Assembly (NCBI GenBank): GCA_013695565.1
Contig: JACDAG010000927.1
Location: 1 to 10,273 of the forward strand
Direction of reading: 5' to 3'
DNA: 10,273 bases
DNA from: Bradyrhizobium sp.
GTDB lineage: Bacteria; Pseudomonadota; Alphaproteobacteria; Rhizobiales; Xanthobacteraceae
Of the stretch, positions 1-6,610 are shown piece after piece. How positions within the stretch are numbered: position 1 is the stretch's first letter; every line of letters begins with the position of its first letter. Both the position numbers and the translations under genes were made by a program. The notes beneath the pieces are model-generated. The model did not search any database and was not told the DNA's origin. It was given only the letters and a program-made list of their open reading frames with translations.

Positions 1-671
1 CCGGCATCGTGATCGAGCCGGTGCAGGGCGAGGGCGGCGTGCGCTCGGCGCCGAATTCATTCTTCAAGGCGCTGCGCCAATTGTGCGACGACAAGGGCCT
101 GCTGTTGATTTTCGACGAAGTGCAGACCGGCATGGGCCGTACCGGCGATCTCTTTGCCTATAAGCGCCTCGGCGTCACCCCCGACATCATGCCGCTGGCG
201 AAAGCGCTCGGCGGCGGCTTTCCGATCGGCGCCTGCCTCGCGACCGCGGAAGCCGCCTCCGGCATGACGCCGGGCTCGCACGGCTCGACCTTCGGCGGCA
301 ATCCGCTGGCGATCGCGTCCGCCAATGCGGTGCTCGACGTGATGCTGAAGCCCGGCTTCTTCGATCATGTGCAGAAGATGTCGCTGCTCCTGAAACAGAA
401 ACTCGCCTCCGTGGTCGACCGCTATCCGTCCGTGCTCGCGGAAGTGCGCGGCGAAGGCCTCCTGATCGGCGTCAAGGCCGTGGTGCCCTCGGGCGATCTC
501 GTCGCCGCGCTGCGCGACCAGAAGCTGCTCACCGTCGGTGCCGGCGACAACGTCGTGCGCTTCCTCGCGCCCCTGATCGTCTCCGAATCCGAGATCGAGC
601 AATCCGTCCAAAGCCTCGAACGCGCCTGCATCGCGCTGTCGGGCGACAAGTCGAAGAAGGCGACGGGGTGA
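1..671 (+). CDS. argD: Acetylornithine aminotransferase, C-terminal part (5' end outside window)
   Basis: This is the C-terminal part (about 222 residues) of a class III PLP-dependent aminotransferase; the frame is already open at base 3 and ends at TGA 669-671. Visible family signatures are the IEPVQGEGG segment, the DEVQTGMGRTG motif whose Asp (codon 114-116) contacts the PLP pyridine nitrogen, the PLAKALGGGFPIGA motif whose Lys (codon 201-203) forms the Schiff base, and GSHGSTFGGNPLA. The family converts N-acetylglutamate semialdehyde to N2-acetylornithine in arginine synthesis, and often also acts on succinyldiaminopimelate for lysine. The stop codon overlaps the start of argF, so the two are almost certainly co-transcribed and translationally coupled. 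The first in-frame GTG, at base 9, lies inside the conserved fold and is not the real start. Other class III aminotransferases share these motifs; the adjoining argF makes ArgD the best call. Confidence 0.93.
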   Translation, partial: GIVIEPVQGEGGVRSAPNSFFKALRQLCDDKGLLLIFDEVQTGMGRTGDLFAYKRLGVTPDIMPLAKALGGGFPIGACLATAEAASGMTPGSHGSTFGGNPLAIASANAVLDVMLKPGFFDHVQKMSLLLKQKLASVVDRYPSVLAEVRGEGLLIGVKAVVPSGDLVAALRDQKLLTVGAGDNVVRFLAPLIVSESEIEQSVQSLERACIALSGDKSKKATG

Positions 672-1597
672 TGAGCAAGTCCCTTCGTCACTTTCTCGAT
701 ATCAGCGAACTGCCGCCCAAGGAATTGCGCAACATGCTGGCCGCCAGCGTCGCCATGAAGGCGAAGCAGAAGGCACATGAGAAGAACCAGAAGCCGCTCG
801 AAGGCAAGACGCTGGCGATGATCTTTGAGCGGCCGTCGACCCGCACCCGCGTCTCGTTCGACGTCGGCATGCGCCAGCTCGGCGGCGAGGCCATCATGCT
901 GACCGGCGCGGAAATGCAGCTCGGCCGCGGCGAGACCATTGCCGACACCGCGCGCGTGCTGTCGCGCTATGTCGATGCGATCATGATCCGCATCCTGAAC
1001 CACGATGCGCTGCTGGAGCTTGCCGCGCATGCCACCGTACCCGTGATCAACGGGCTGACGCGGCGCTCGCATCCCTGCCAGATCATGGCTGACGTGATGA
1101 CCTTCGAGGAACATCGCGGACCGATCGAGGGCCGCACCGTGGCCTGGACCGGCGACGACAACAACGTGCTGGCGTCATGGGCGCATGCGGCGGAACGCTT
1201 GAAGTTCAAGCTGAACGTCGCGACCCCGCCGCAGCTGGCGCCGAACAAGGCGATGAAGGACTGGATCAAGGCAGCGCAGGCGCCGGTCGTGCTCGGCAAC
1301 GATCCGGAAGCCGCGGTAGCCGGCGCCGATTGCGTCGTCACCGACACCTGGGTGTCGATGGGCGACAAGGACGGCGAGCATCGCCACAACGTGCTCAAGC
1401 CCTATCAGGTCAACGCCCAATTGATGTCGCTGGCGAAACCCGACGCGCTGTTCATGCACTGCCTGCCGGCCCATCGTGGCGACGAAGTCACCGACGAGGT
1501 GATCGACGGCCCGCAATCGGTAGTGTTCGACGGCGCCGAAAACCGCCTGCATGCGCAAAAGGGCATTCTGGCCTGGTGCTTCAACGCGGTGGCGTAA
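671..1597 (+). CDS. argF: Ornithine carbamoyltransferase
   Basis: A 308-residue protein, the usual length of a catabolic-type or anabolic OTCase subunit. It joins carbamoyl phosphate and ornithine to give citrulline and phosphate in the cytoplasm. The carbamoyl-phosphate loop STRTR is at residues 56-60, the second phosphate-binding motif HPCQ at 134-137, and the ornithine-binding HCLP motif with its catalytic Cys264 at 263-266; DTWVSMG at 225-231 is also typical of OTCases rather than aspartate carbamoyltransferases. The ATG at 671 overlaps the argD stop (TGATG). A GTG at 668, one codon upstream, is an alternative start and sits at better spacing (8 nt rather than 11) from an AAGAAGG at 653-659; the protein would gain one residue. 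The TAA at 1595-1597 is directly followed by the opposite-strand stop of the IS30 transposase. Pairing with argD argues for the biosynthetic enzyme. Confidence 0.96.
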   Translation: MSKSLRHFLDISELPPKELRNMLAASVAMKAKQKAHEKNQKPLEGKTLAMIFERPSTRTRVSFDVGMRQLGGEAIMLTGAEMQLGRGETIADTARVLSRYVDAIMIRILNHDALLELAAHATVPVINGLTRRSHPCQIMADVMTFEEHRGPIEGRTVAWTGDDNNVLASWAHAAERLKFKLNVATPPQLAPNKAMKDWIKAAQAPVVLGNDPEAAVAGADCVVTDTWVSMGDKDGEHRHNVLKPYQVNAQLMSLAKPDALFMHCLPAHRGDEVTDEVIDGPQSVVFDGAENRLHAQKGILAWCFNAVA

Positions 1598-2616
1598 TCA
1601 TTTTCGTCGTCCCGGCGAACGCCGGGAGATGGATTCACATTTGAAGTGCAACAGTTGGGCAAGAAAGACCTCGGCAGGGGTTTTGAAGTCAAGGGATTTC
1701 CTTGGGGTGGCGTTATAGGCAGCGACGAAGGTTTTGAGGTCCTGTTGGGAGACGTTTTCGAGGTCAGTTTTCCTGGGCATGAAGCGTCGCATGCGGCCGA
1801 TGGCGTTTTCGACGCCGCCCTTCTGCCAAGGTGAATGGGGATCGCAAAAGAAGGTTTTGAGACCGAGGTCGTGGAGCAGGTAGTGCTGAGCGAACTCGGT
1901 TCCGTTATCGAAGGTCAGAGTTCTGCGCATTTGGTCTGGCATGGACTGGAGCAAATCGTGAAGCAACGCAGCGATGCCATCGGCATGTTTGCTTTGCGGC
2001 CGCGCCATAAGGATGAGGCGAGAATGGCGTTCGTGGAGCGCGAGTAGCGATTGCCGATATTTCGAGAAAGCCATCAAGTCGGCTTCCCAATGGCCGCTGG
2101 TGGCGCGATCGGCGGCCTCGTCTGGCCGCTCGCTAAGTGGCAGGCGGGCCTTGATAAAACTGGCTGGGCTGCCCCCTTTTCGGCCGCGATAGCCACGCCT
2201 TGATTTGGCGCGCGGCAGGTAAAGCCGCCAGTCGTAATTCTTGGTTCTGACGAGTTCGGCATAGATGAAGCGGTGGATCGTCTCATGGCTGACGACCGTC
2301 TTGTTGTTCTCGCGTTTGAGGCGCCCAGCGACCTGTTCGGGCGACCAGCCCTTGGCCAGGCATTCGAGCACGGCAGCGCTGAGCTCGGGCTTGCGCGTCA
2401 GCTTGGACCCGGTCCACCGACGGGCTCTGGTTTGCTGGTCGGCGTAGGCCGGTTTGTAGCCGGCCTTGCGACCGGCATTGCGGGCTACTTCACGAGAGAT
2501 CGCCGATGCCGGGCGATCCAGAGCTGCCGCGATTTTCCGGAACGACTGCCCCTCTTCGAGACGCTTGGCAATCTCGCACGGTCTTCAAATGACAATTGGC
2601 GGTAGGCTTTTGGCAT
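1598..2616 (-). pseudogene. IS30-family transposase, frameshifted near its N-terminus
   Basis: The gene starts at ATG 2616-2614 and reads MPKAYRQLSFEDR to base 2578, then needs a one-base shift backward to continue as CEIAKRLEEGQSFRKIAAAL. From there the frame is open to TGA 1600-1598. Without the shift, the start frame hits a stop after about 43 codons and the main frame has a stop at 2585-2587 and no ATG until well downstream; its first usable start is GTG 2371 (257 aa). Restored, the protein is about 339 aa, a normal IS30 length: an N-terminal helix-turn-helix region in the first 60 residues and a DDE domain with D180 (GHWEADLM), D237 (LTFDNGTEF) and E270 (WQKGGVENAIGRMR). The D-E gap of 33 residues fits the family. 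The 257-aa remnant keeps the DDE domain but lacks the DNA-binding region. A sequencing error could give the same picture. The last nine codons and the stop lie outside the IS. Confidence 0.85.
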
Positions 2617-2768
2617 TGCAACACCTCGAACCGAGAGTGTTGCACTTCGTTTGTGAACTTAGGGGACCCATACGCCGCGGCCTTTGTTGTCGAAAAAGGA
2701 AGATAACGGCCAGCGTGCAAAACAATTGCTGCCGGTGGTTATGGGTCCCGGCCTTCGCCGGGACGACG
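1605..2768. repeat. Palindromic intergenic repeat (MITE-like), split by an IS30 element
   Basis: The outer arms 1605-1627 and 2746-2768 are inverted repeats of each other (22 of 23 bases). If the IS and one copy of GGGA are removed, so that 1627 joins 2667, the left arm extends through 2672 (CCCATA). It then matches the reverse complement of 2740-2768 at 28 of 29 bases. The restored element is about 125 bp with 29-bp terminal inverted repeats beginning CGTCGTCCCGGCGAA. From memory, elements of this look are scattered between genes in Bradyrhizobium and its relatives; copy number in this genome cannot be judged from the window. It carries no ORF of its own and could fold into a long hairpin in RNA. 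Confidence 0.78.
1628..2662 (-). mobile_element. IS30-family insertion sequence, about 1.03 kb
   Basis: The element encodes one IS30-type transposase on the minus strand. Imperfect inverted repeats lie near both ends: 1634-1653 against the reverse complement of 2638-2657, with 17 of 20 bases matching and a shared GAAGTGCAACA core. The ends given here assume a 4-bp target duplication GGGA at 1624-1627 and 2663-2666. Removing the IS with one GGGA restores the inverted-repeat arm of the host repeat, which supports the ends to within a few bases. The terminal bases outside the inverted repeats do not match each other, so the exact tips remain uncertain. The element lies between argF and hslO and may cut read-through transcription from the arg genes. 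It is probably inactive on its own because the transposase is frameshifted. Confidence 0.78.
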
Positions 2769-2813
2769 ATGTACCCCTTTCGATTTCCGCCCTCAGCCCC
2801 CAGATAGAGCGCC

Positions 2814-3815
2814 ATGACTCAATCCCCCGACACCAAAATCACGGCCGAGGCGCCGGTCCGCGCGCCATCGGCGGTTCCCATCGACGATGCGGCGTTGCCG
2901 TTCGAGGTCGATGCGCTCGACCTGCGCGGCCGGCTGACCCGGCTCGGCCCCGCGCTCGACGACATCCTGACCAGGCATGATTACCCGGCTCCCGTCGGCA
3001 AGCTGCTCGGCGAAGCCATCGTGCTGGCGACGCTGCTCGGCTCGTCGCTGAAATTCGACGGCCGCTTCATCCTGCAGACCCAGACCGACGGTCCGGTGTC
3101 GTTCCTGATCGTGGACTTCCAGTTGCCGGATCGCTTGCGCGCCTACGCGCGCTTCGATGCGACGCGGCTGAAGGATGGTCAGGATTCCGGTGCGCTGCTC
3201 GGCAAGGGTCATCTGGCGATGACCATCGACCAGGGCGCGGACATGAGCCGCTATCAGGGCTTGGTAGCGCTCGAAGGTGGCAATCTCGAAGAGGCCGCGC
3301 ATGAATATTTCCTGCGCTCCGAACAGATCCCGACCCGCGTGCGGCTTGCGGTCGGCGAGGAATGGCGCGGCGGTGGCGAAGGCCCAAAGCATCGCTGGCG
3401 CGCCGGCGGCATGCTGCTGCAGTTTTTGCCGAAAGCGCCGGAGCGGGCGCGGCAGGCCGACCTCGATCCCGGCGATGCGCCGGAAGGCGCGGTCACGCCT
3501 GAAGTTGCCGAAGACGACGCCTGGGTCGAGGGCCAGTCGCTGATCGCGACCGTCGAGGATGTCGAACTGATCGATCCGGATCTGTCGGGCGAGCGGTTAT
3601 TGTATCGCCTGTTCCACGAGCGCGGCGTGCGCGTGTTTTCGCCGTTGCCGTTGCGCGCGCAATGCTCCTGCTCGCGCGACGCGGTGTCCTCGATGCTGAA
3701 GAGCTTTGCCGCCAAGGATCGCGCCGAGATGGTCAAGGACGGCAAGGTGGTGGTGACCTGCGAGTTCTGCTCGTCGGTGTATGAATTCACGCCGGACGAG
3801 GCGGGTGTGGAGTAG
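2814..3815 (+). CDS. hslO: Hsp33-family redox-regulated chaperone
   Basis: A 333-residue cytoplasmic holdase. In the family, oxidative stress forms disulfides in a C-terminal zinc-binding module, zinc is released and the protein binds unfolding clients. The zinc ligands are clear: CxC at C284 and C286 (AQCSCSRDA) and CxxC at C316 and C319 (TCEFCSS). The N-terminal domain shows the typical LLGEAIVLATLLGSSLKFDGRFILQTQTDGPV stretch at about residues 63-95 in shorter pieces such as DGRFILQTQTDGPV. The protein is longer than the E. coli homologue (about 290 aa) because of a 25-residue N-terminal extension and an acidic insert around residues 205-235. Start ATG 2814 has only a weak upstream GA-rich stretch (AGATAGAG). 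It lies 45 bases downstream of the interrupted palindromic repeat and was perhaps once read through from argDF. It converges with apaG. Confidence 0.95.
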   Translation: MTQSPDTKITAEAPVRAPSAVPIDDAALPFEVDALDLRGRLTRLGPALDDILTRHDYPAPVGKLLGEAIVLATLLGSSLKFDGRFILQTQTDGPVSFLIVDFQLPDRLRAYARFDATRLKDGQDSGALLGKGHLAMTIDQGADMSRYQGLVALEGGNLEEAAHEYFLRSEQIPTRVRLAVGEEWRGGGEGPKHRWRAGGMLLQFLPKAPERARQADLDPGDAPEGAVTPEVAEDDAWVEGQSLIATVEDVELIDPDLSGERLLYRLFHERGVRVFSPLPLRAQCSCSRDAVSSMLKSFAAKDRAEMVKDGKVVVTCEFCSSVYEFTPDEAGVE

Positions 3816-3834
3816 GAACAATTTTGCCTACCGT

Positions 3835-3922
3835 CGTCGTTGCGAGGAGCGTAGCGACGAAGCAATCCATGTTTCCACTTGCCGCGCAATGGATGGATTG
3901 CTTCGCTGCGCTCGCAATGACG
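3835..3922. repeat. Hairpin-forming intergenic repeat between convergent hslO and apaG
   Basis: The left arm 3835-3870 (CGTCGTTGCGAG...AGCAATCCAT) and the right arm 3893-3922 (ATGGATTGCTTCGCTGCGCT...) are inverted repeats, with a 22-base loop. The outer CGTC-TTGCGAG and inner AGCAATCCAT blocks pair; the left arm carries about six extra bases that would bulge out. From memory, sequences of the form GCAATCCAT...ATGGATTGCTTCGC are common intergenic repeats in Bradyrhizobium and relatives; this is a different family from the repeat at 1605-2768. Lying between two convergent stop codons it could end transcription from both sides, although no T run follows either arm. Confidence 0.75.
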
Positions 3923-3940
3923 GTGATGATGCGCGGTGGC

Positions 3941-4333
3941 CTAATTCAACACCCGCTTGTGATCCGGGCTATCCAGCGAAAACGTCGGCACGTCGATCTC
4001 GAATTTCTCGCCGGTTTCGCTGACCATCTGATAGCGACCGGTCATGAAGCCTGACGCTGTCGGCAGTGGCACGCCGGAGGTGTATTGGAAGTGTTCGCCC
4101 GGCGCCAGCACCGGCTGCTCGCCGACGACGCCTTCGCCGCGGACTTCCTGCTTGCGGCCGGTGCCGTCGGTGATGATCCAGTGCCGCGACCGCAGCTGCA
4201 CCGTCTCGTTGCCGGAATTGGTGATGACGATGGTGTAGGCCCAGAAATACTGGCCCTTATCGGCCGACGAGCGTTCCGGCACGAAGTTCGGTTCGACGGT
4301 GACTTCGATTTGGCGGGTAACGGCGCGGTACAT
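3941..4333 (-). CDS. apaG: ApaG-domain protein
   Basis: A 130-residue single-domain protein, the normal ApaG length. It shows the characteristic core: YRAVTRQIEVTVEPNFVPE at the start, the FWAYTIVITNSGNETVQLRSRHWIITD strand region in the middle third, and GVVGEQPVLAPGEHFQYTSG with PLPTASGFMTGRYQM towards the end. The fold is fibronectin-III/immunoglobulin-like; the family was named from the apaG-apaH (cobalt resistance) locus of enterobacteria and its exact role is unclear, with pyrophosphate or nucleotide binding suggested. Start ATG 4333-4331 is chosen because the conserved domain begins there and a GGAAG (minus strand, 4347-4343) lies about 9 bases upstream. The frame stays open to 4453 but that stretch is not conserved and overlaps the promoter. 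It diverges from opgC and converges with hslO. Confidence 0.93.
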   Translation of the reverse strand: MYRAVTRQIEVTVEPNFVPERSSADKGQYFWAYTIVITNSGNETVQLRSRHWIITDGTGRKQEVRGEGVVGEQPVLAPGEHFQYTSGVPLPTASGFMTGRYQMVSETGEKFEIDVPTFSLDSPDHKRVLN

Positions 4334-4366
4334 CGATCGGAGCTTCCAAAATCCCAGAGCGTTTTC

Positions 4367-4395
4367 ATCATAGCGAAGAAAGCCGATGGAACCAA
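4367..4395 (-). promoter_or_regulatory. Candidate sigma-70-type promoter for apaG
   Basis: Read on the minus strand, TTGGTT (4395-4390) and TATGAT (4372-4367) are separated by exactly 17 bases. Transcription would start near 4360, giving a leader of about 27 bases that still contains the GGAAG in front of the apaG ATG. The -10 is close to consensus and the -35 is moderate. This is sequence matching only. Confidence 0.5.
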
Positions 4396-4440
4396 TTGCG
4401 GGACCGGCCGGCGGGGCGCCCGCTATCGGGCGATTCCATC
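4385..4440. repeat. Nested dyads in the apaG-opgC divergent region
   Basis: Outer arms GATGGAA (4385-4391) and TTCCATC (4434-4440) are a perfect 7-bp inverted repeat. Inside them CGCCCG (4417-4422) and CGGGCG (4427-4432) form a 6-bp stem with a 4-base CTAT loop. The outer left arm overlaps the candidate apaG -35 box. It could be a binding site or a hairpin in a longer transcript; the function is unknown and such small dyads can arise by chance in GC-rich DNA. Confidence 0.3.
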
Positions 4441-4515
4441 CTCGTTTCAACACAGTTTCGCCCTAAGGCGCACCCGCGCGGCTCCGATCCCCGTATCTGG
4501 CTTGTATTGCCCGGC

Positions 4516-4543
4516 TTGCCTGCAACCTGCGGGCCGATATGAT
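4516..4543 (+). promoter_or_regulatory. Candidate promoter for the opgC cluster
   Basis: TTGCCT (4516-4521) and TATGAT (4538-4543) are 16 bases apart. A start near 4550 would leave a leader of about 42 bases to the opgC ATG. The -10 is good, the -35 and spacing are weaker. No other convincing pair is seen between the apaG promoter and the opgC start. Confidence 0.38.
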
Positions 4544-4591
4544 CGTTTACGTCGTGCAATTTGCGTAGATTCGCTGCCAAAACGGTGCCCG

Positions 4592-5839
4592 ATGTCGTCC
4601 ATTGCCGATCAAATTGCCGGGTCGTCCGTTGCGGAAGCCGGCGCGCGCGCCGGTGCAGCCGTGACGTCGGCGCCGGCGATCACGCTGCCGGCGGCCGGCG
4701 ATCGCGAATTGCGGCTCGATCTGTTTCGCGGGCTGGCGCTGTGGCTGATCTTCATCGACCATCTTCCGAACAATATCCTGACCTGGTTCACGTTTCGCAA
4801 TTACGGCTTCAGCGACGCCACCGAAATCTTCATCTTCATCTCGGGCTACACCGCGGCGTTCGTCTACGGCCGCGCGATGCTCGAGGCCGGCTTCGTGGTG
4901 GCGACCGCGCGCATCATGCGGCGGGTCTGGCAGATCTACGTCGCGCACGTGTTCCTGTTCACGATCTTCCTGGCGGAGATTTCCTACGTCGCGACCAATT
5001 TCAACAACCCGCTTTATTCGGAAGAAATGGGGATCATGGATTTCCTCAAGCAGCCGGATGTCACCATCATCCAGGCGCTGCTGCTGCGATTCCGTCCCGT
5101 CAACATGGACGTGCTGCCGCTCTATATCGTGCTGATGCTGTTCCTGCCTTTCATCCTGTGGCTGATGAAATGGCGGCCAGACGTCACGCTGGCGCTGTCG
5201 GCAGCACTCTATGCGCTGACCTGGCAATTCGACTGGTATCTGTCGGCCTATCCGAACGGCACCTGGTTCTTCAATCCGTTTGCCTGGCAATTGCTGTTCG
5301 CTTTCGGTGCCTGGTGCGCGCTCGGCGGCGCCCAACGGATGTCGCGGATACTCTCCTCGCCGATCACGATAGGGATCTGTTTTGCCTATCTGCTCTTCGC
5401 CTTCTTCGTCACGCTGACCTGGCACATCCCGCAGTTGAGTTTTCTGATGCCCAAGCGGCTCGAACAGTGGATGTATCCGATCAGCAAGACCGACCTGGAT
5501 GTGCTGCGTTTTGCCCATTTCCTGGCGCTGGCGGCCATCACCGTGCGCTTCCTGCCCAGGGATTGGTCAGGGCTGAAATCGCCCTGGCTGCGACCATTGA
5601 TCCTGTGCGGGCAGCATTCGCTTGAGATATTCTGTCTCGGCGTCTTTCTCGCGTTTGCCGGGCATTTTGTACTGGCTGAAATCTCCGGTGGAGCTGGCCT
5701 GCATTTCCTCATCAGCGTCGCCGGCATCGTCATCATGTCCGGCATGGCGTGGGTTATTTCGTGGTACAAGCATTCCGCCGACAAGAACGCCAAGAAAAAG
5801 GGCGCTGTCGTCAACGCCGATATGGCGGGAGGGGGCTGA
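4592..5839 (+). CDS. opgC: OpgC-type polytopic membrane acyltransferase
   Basis: A 415-residue integral membrane protein of the OpgC family, whose studied members transfer succinyl groups to osmoregulated periplasmic glucans. After a roughly 35-residue Ala-rich N-terminus comes RELRLDLFRGLALWLIFIDH (residues 38-58), which carries the R-x-x-D-x-x-RG and Asp57-His58 motifs seen in OpgC and related acyltransferase-3 proteins, then DATEIFIFISGYTAAFVYGR. About ten hydrophobic segments follow, for example near 112-133, 171-192, 201-215, 233-247, 268-287, 310-330, 343-365 and 380-400, ending in a Lys-rich cytoplasmic tail. ATG 4592 is chosen because the conserved part begins just after it; the frame remains open to 4085 but there it runs antisense through apaG. 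Its Shine-Dalgarno is poor. The TGA overlaps the start of the next gene (TGATG), so it is coupled to two exported SGNH proteins. Whether this member succinylates glucans or another glycan is not shown. Confidence 0.88.
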   Translation: MSSIADQIAGSSVAEAGARAGAAVTSAPAITLPAAGDRELRLDLFRGLALWLIFIDHLPNNILTWFTFRNYGFSDATEIFIFISGYTAAFVYGRAMLEAGFVVATARIMRRVWQIYVAHVFLFTIFLAEISYVATNFNNPLYSEEMGIMDFLKQPDVTIIQALLLRFRPVNMDVLPLYIVLMLFLPFILWLMKWRPDVTLALSAALYALTWQFDWYLSAYPNGTWFFNPFAWQLLFAFGAWCALGGAQRMSRILSSPITIGICFAYLLFAFFVTLTWHIPQLSFLMPKRLEQWMYPISKTDLDVLRFAHFLALAAITVRFLPRDWSGLKSPWLRPLILCGQHSLEIFCLGVFLAFAGHFVLAEISGGAGLHFLISVAGIVIMSGMAWVISWYKHSADKNAKKKGAVVNADMAGGG

Positions 5840-6597
5840 TGAAGTCCAACCCGATGATGATTTTGGGGCTTGCCTTGTTTGCCGGCTTGCTGGCCGCGGC
5901 TCCCCTGCGCGCCGAGGATGCGCCTGCGAATTGCGAGGTTCCGACCTATCTGCTGACCTCCGAGAGCCCGCTGCCCAAGGTCGAGACCGCCATCGTCAGC
6001 GACCGCCGGCTGGAAATACTGGTGGTCGGCAGCCGGTCTTCGACCATCACGGCATCCGAAGGCAGCGCCTATCCTGGCCGGCTGCAGGCGATATTGAAGG
6101 AGGCGTTGCCGAAGGTCGCGGTGAACGTATCCGTAGAACTACAGGTCAAGAAGACGGCCGAAGAGGTCGCTGGCGGACTTGTTAAGCTGGTCGAAGTAAG
6201 AAAGCCTACTTTGGTTATCTGGCAGACCGGCACCTACGATGCTATCCGAGCCATCGATCCCGATGACTTCCGCGCCGGTCTCGACGAGGGCGTTGTTGGG
6301 TTGCAGAAGACGGGGGCCGACGTGGTCTTGATGAATTTGCAGTACAGCCCGCGCACCGAGACGATGATTTCCGCGCCGCCGTACCTAGATAATATGCGCG
6401 TGGTGGCACAGGAGCACAGCGTGCCCTTGTTCGACCGTTTTGCCATTATGCGTCACTGGAGTGACGCGGGAGATTTTGACTTGTCCAGCACGTCGCACGG
6501 CCCCGACCTTGCCAAGCGCGTGCACGATTGCATCGGCCGCGCGCTGTCGAAATTCGTGATCGACGCGGCGCATGTGAAGCCGGCCCAGCAGAATTGA
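5839..6597 (+). CDS. Exported SGNH-fold protein with degenerate active site (probable pseudoenzyme)
   Basis: A 252-residue protein with a signal peptide (MKSNPMMILG followed by a hydrophobic stretch, probable cut after LRA at about 25), so it should be periplasmic. It aligns along its length with the downstream SGNH protein: VVGSRSSTI (62-70) with IAFGSSSTAG, LVIWQTGTYDA (125-135) with LVIWQVGTNAV, GADVVLMNLQYSP with GADLVLIDPQYSP, and LSSTSH (215-220) with IADGLH. Every diagnostic residue differs: Arg66 stands where the Ser nucleophile should be, Leu replaces the block II Gly, Tyr133 replaces the block III Asn and Ser217 replaces the block V Asp; only His220 remains. The reading frame is intact, with a strong GGAGGGGG just upstream inside opgC, so it is probably expressed. 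A binding or scaffolding role alongside OpgC and the active paralogue is my inference. The stretch around 6180-6480 is somewhat less GC-rich than its neighbours. Confidence 0.82.
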   Translation: MKSNPMMILGLALFAGLLAAAPLRAEDAPANCEVPTYLLTSESPLPKVETAIVSDRRLEILVVGSRSSTITASEGSAYPGRLQAILKEALPKVAVNVSVELQVKKTAEEVAGGLVKLVEVRKPTLVIWQTGTYDAIRAIDPDDFRAGLDEGVVGLQKTGADVVLMNLQYSPRTETMISAPPYLDNMRVVAQEHSVPLFDRFAIMRHWSDAGDFDLSSTSHGPDLAKRVHDCIGRALSKFVIDAAHVKPAQQN

Positions 6598-6610
6598 GGA
6601 ACTAGCGTAA

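Noticed and set aside
422..1114. Minus-strand open frame across the argD-argF junction
   Set aside because: Antisense to two well-recognised arginine biosynthesis genes; no motifs of its own.
2578..2580. Programmed ribosomal frameshift in the transposase
   Set aside because: No slippery heptamer or following structure is evident and IS30 members normally use a single frame; a simple one-base loss is the simpler explanation.
1646..2605. Several plus-strand open frames within the IS region
   Set aside because: They are opposite-strand shadows of the IS30 transposase, which has the DDE motifs.
4334..4453. 40-codon N-terminal extension of apaG
   Set aside because: The ApaG domain begins at MYRAV (4333), which has its own ribosome-binding site; the extension would cover the -10 and -35 boxes.
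4085..4591. N-terminal extension of 169 codons in the opgC frame
   Set aside because: It overlaps apaG in antisense and the promoter region; conserved OpgC sequence starts only after ATG 4592.
5749..5838. 30-codon extension of the first SGNH protein into opgC
   Set aside because: A typical signal peptide begins at ATG 5839 with a strong GGAGGGGG before it; the extension would put a charged stretch ahead of the signal.
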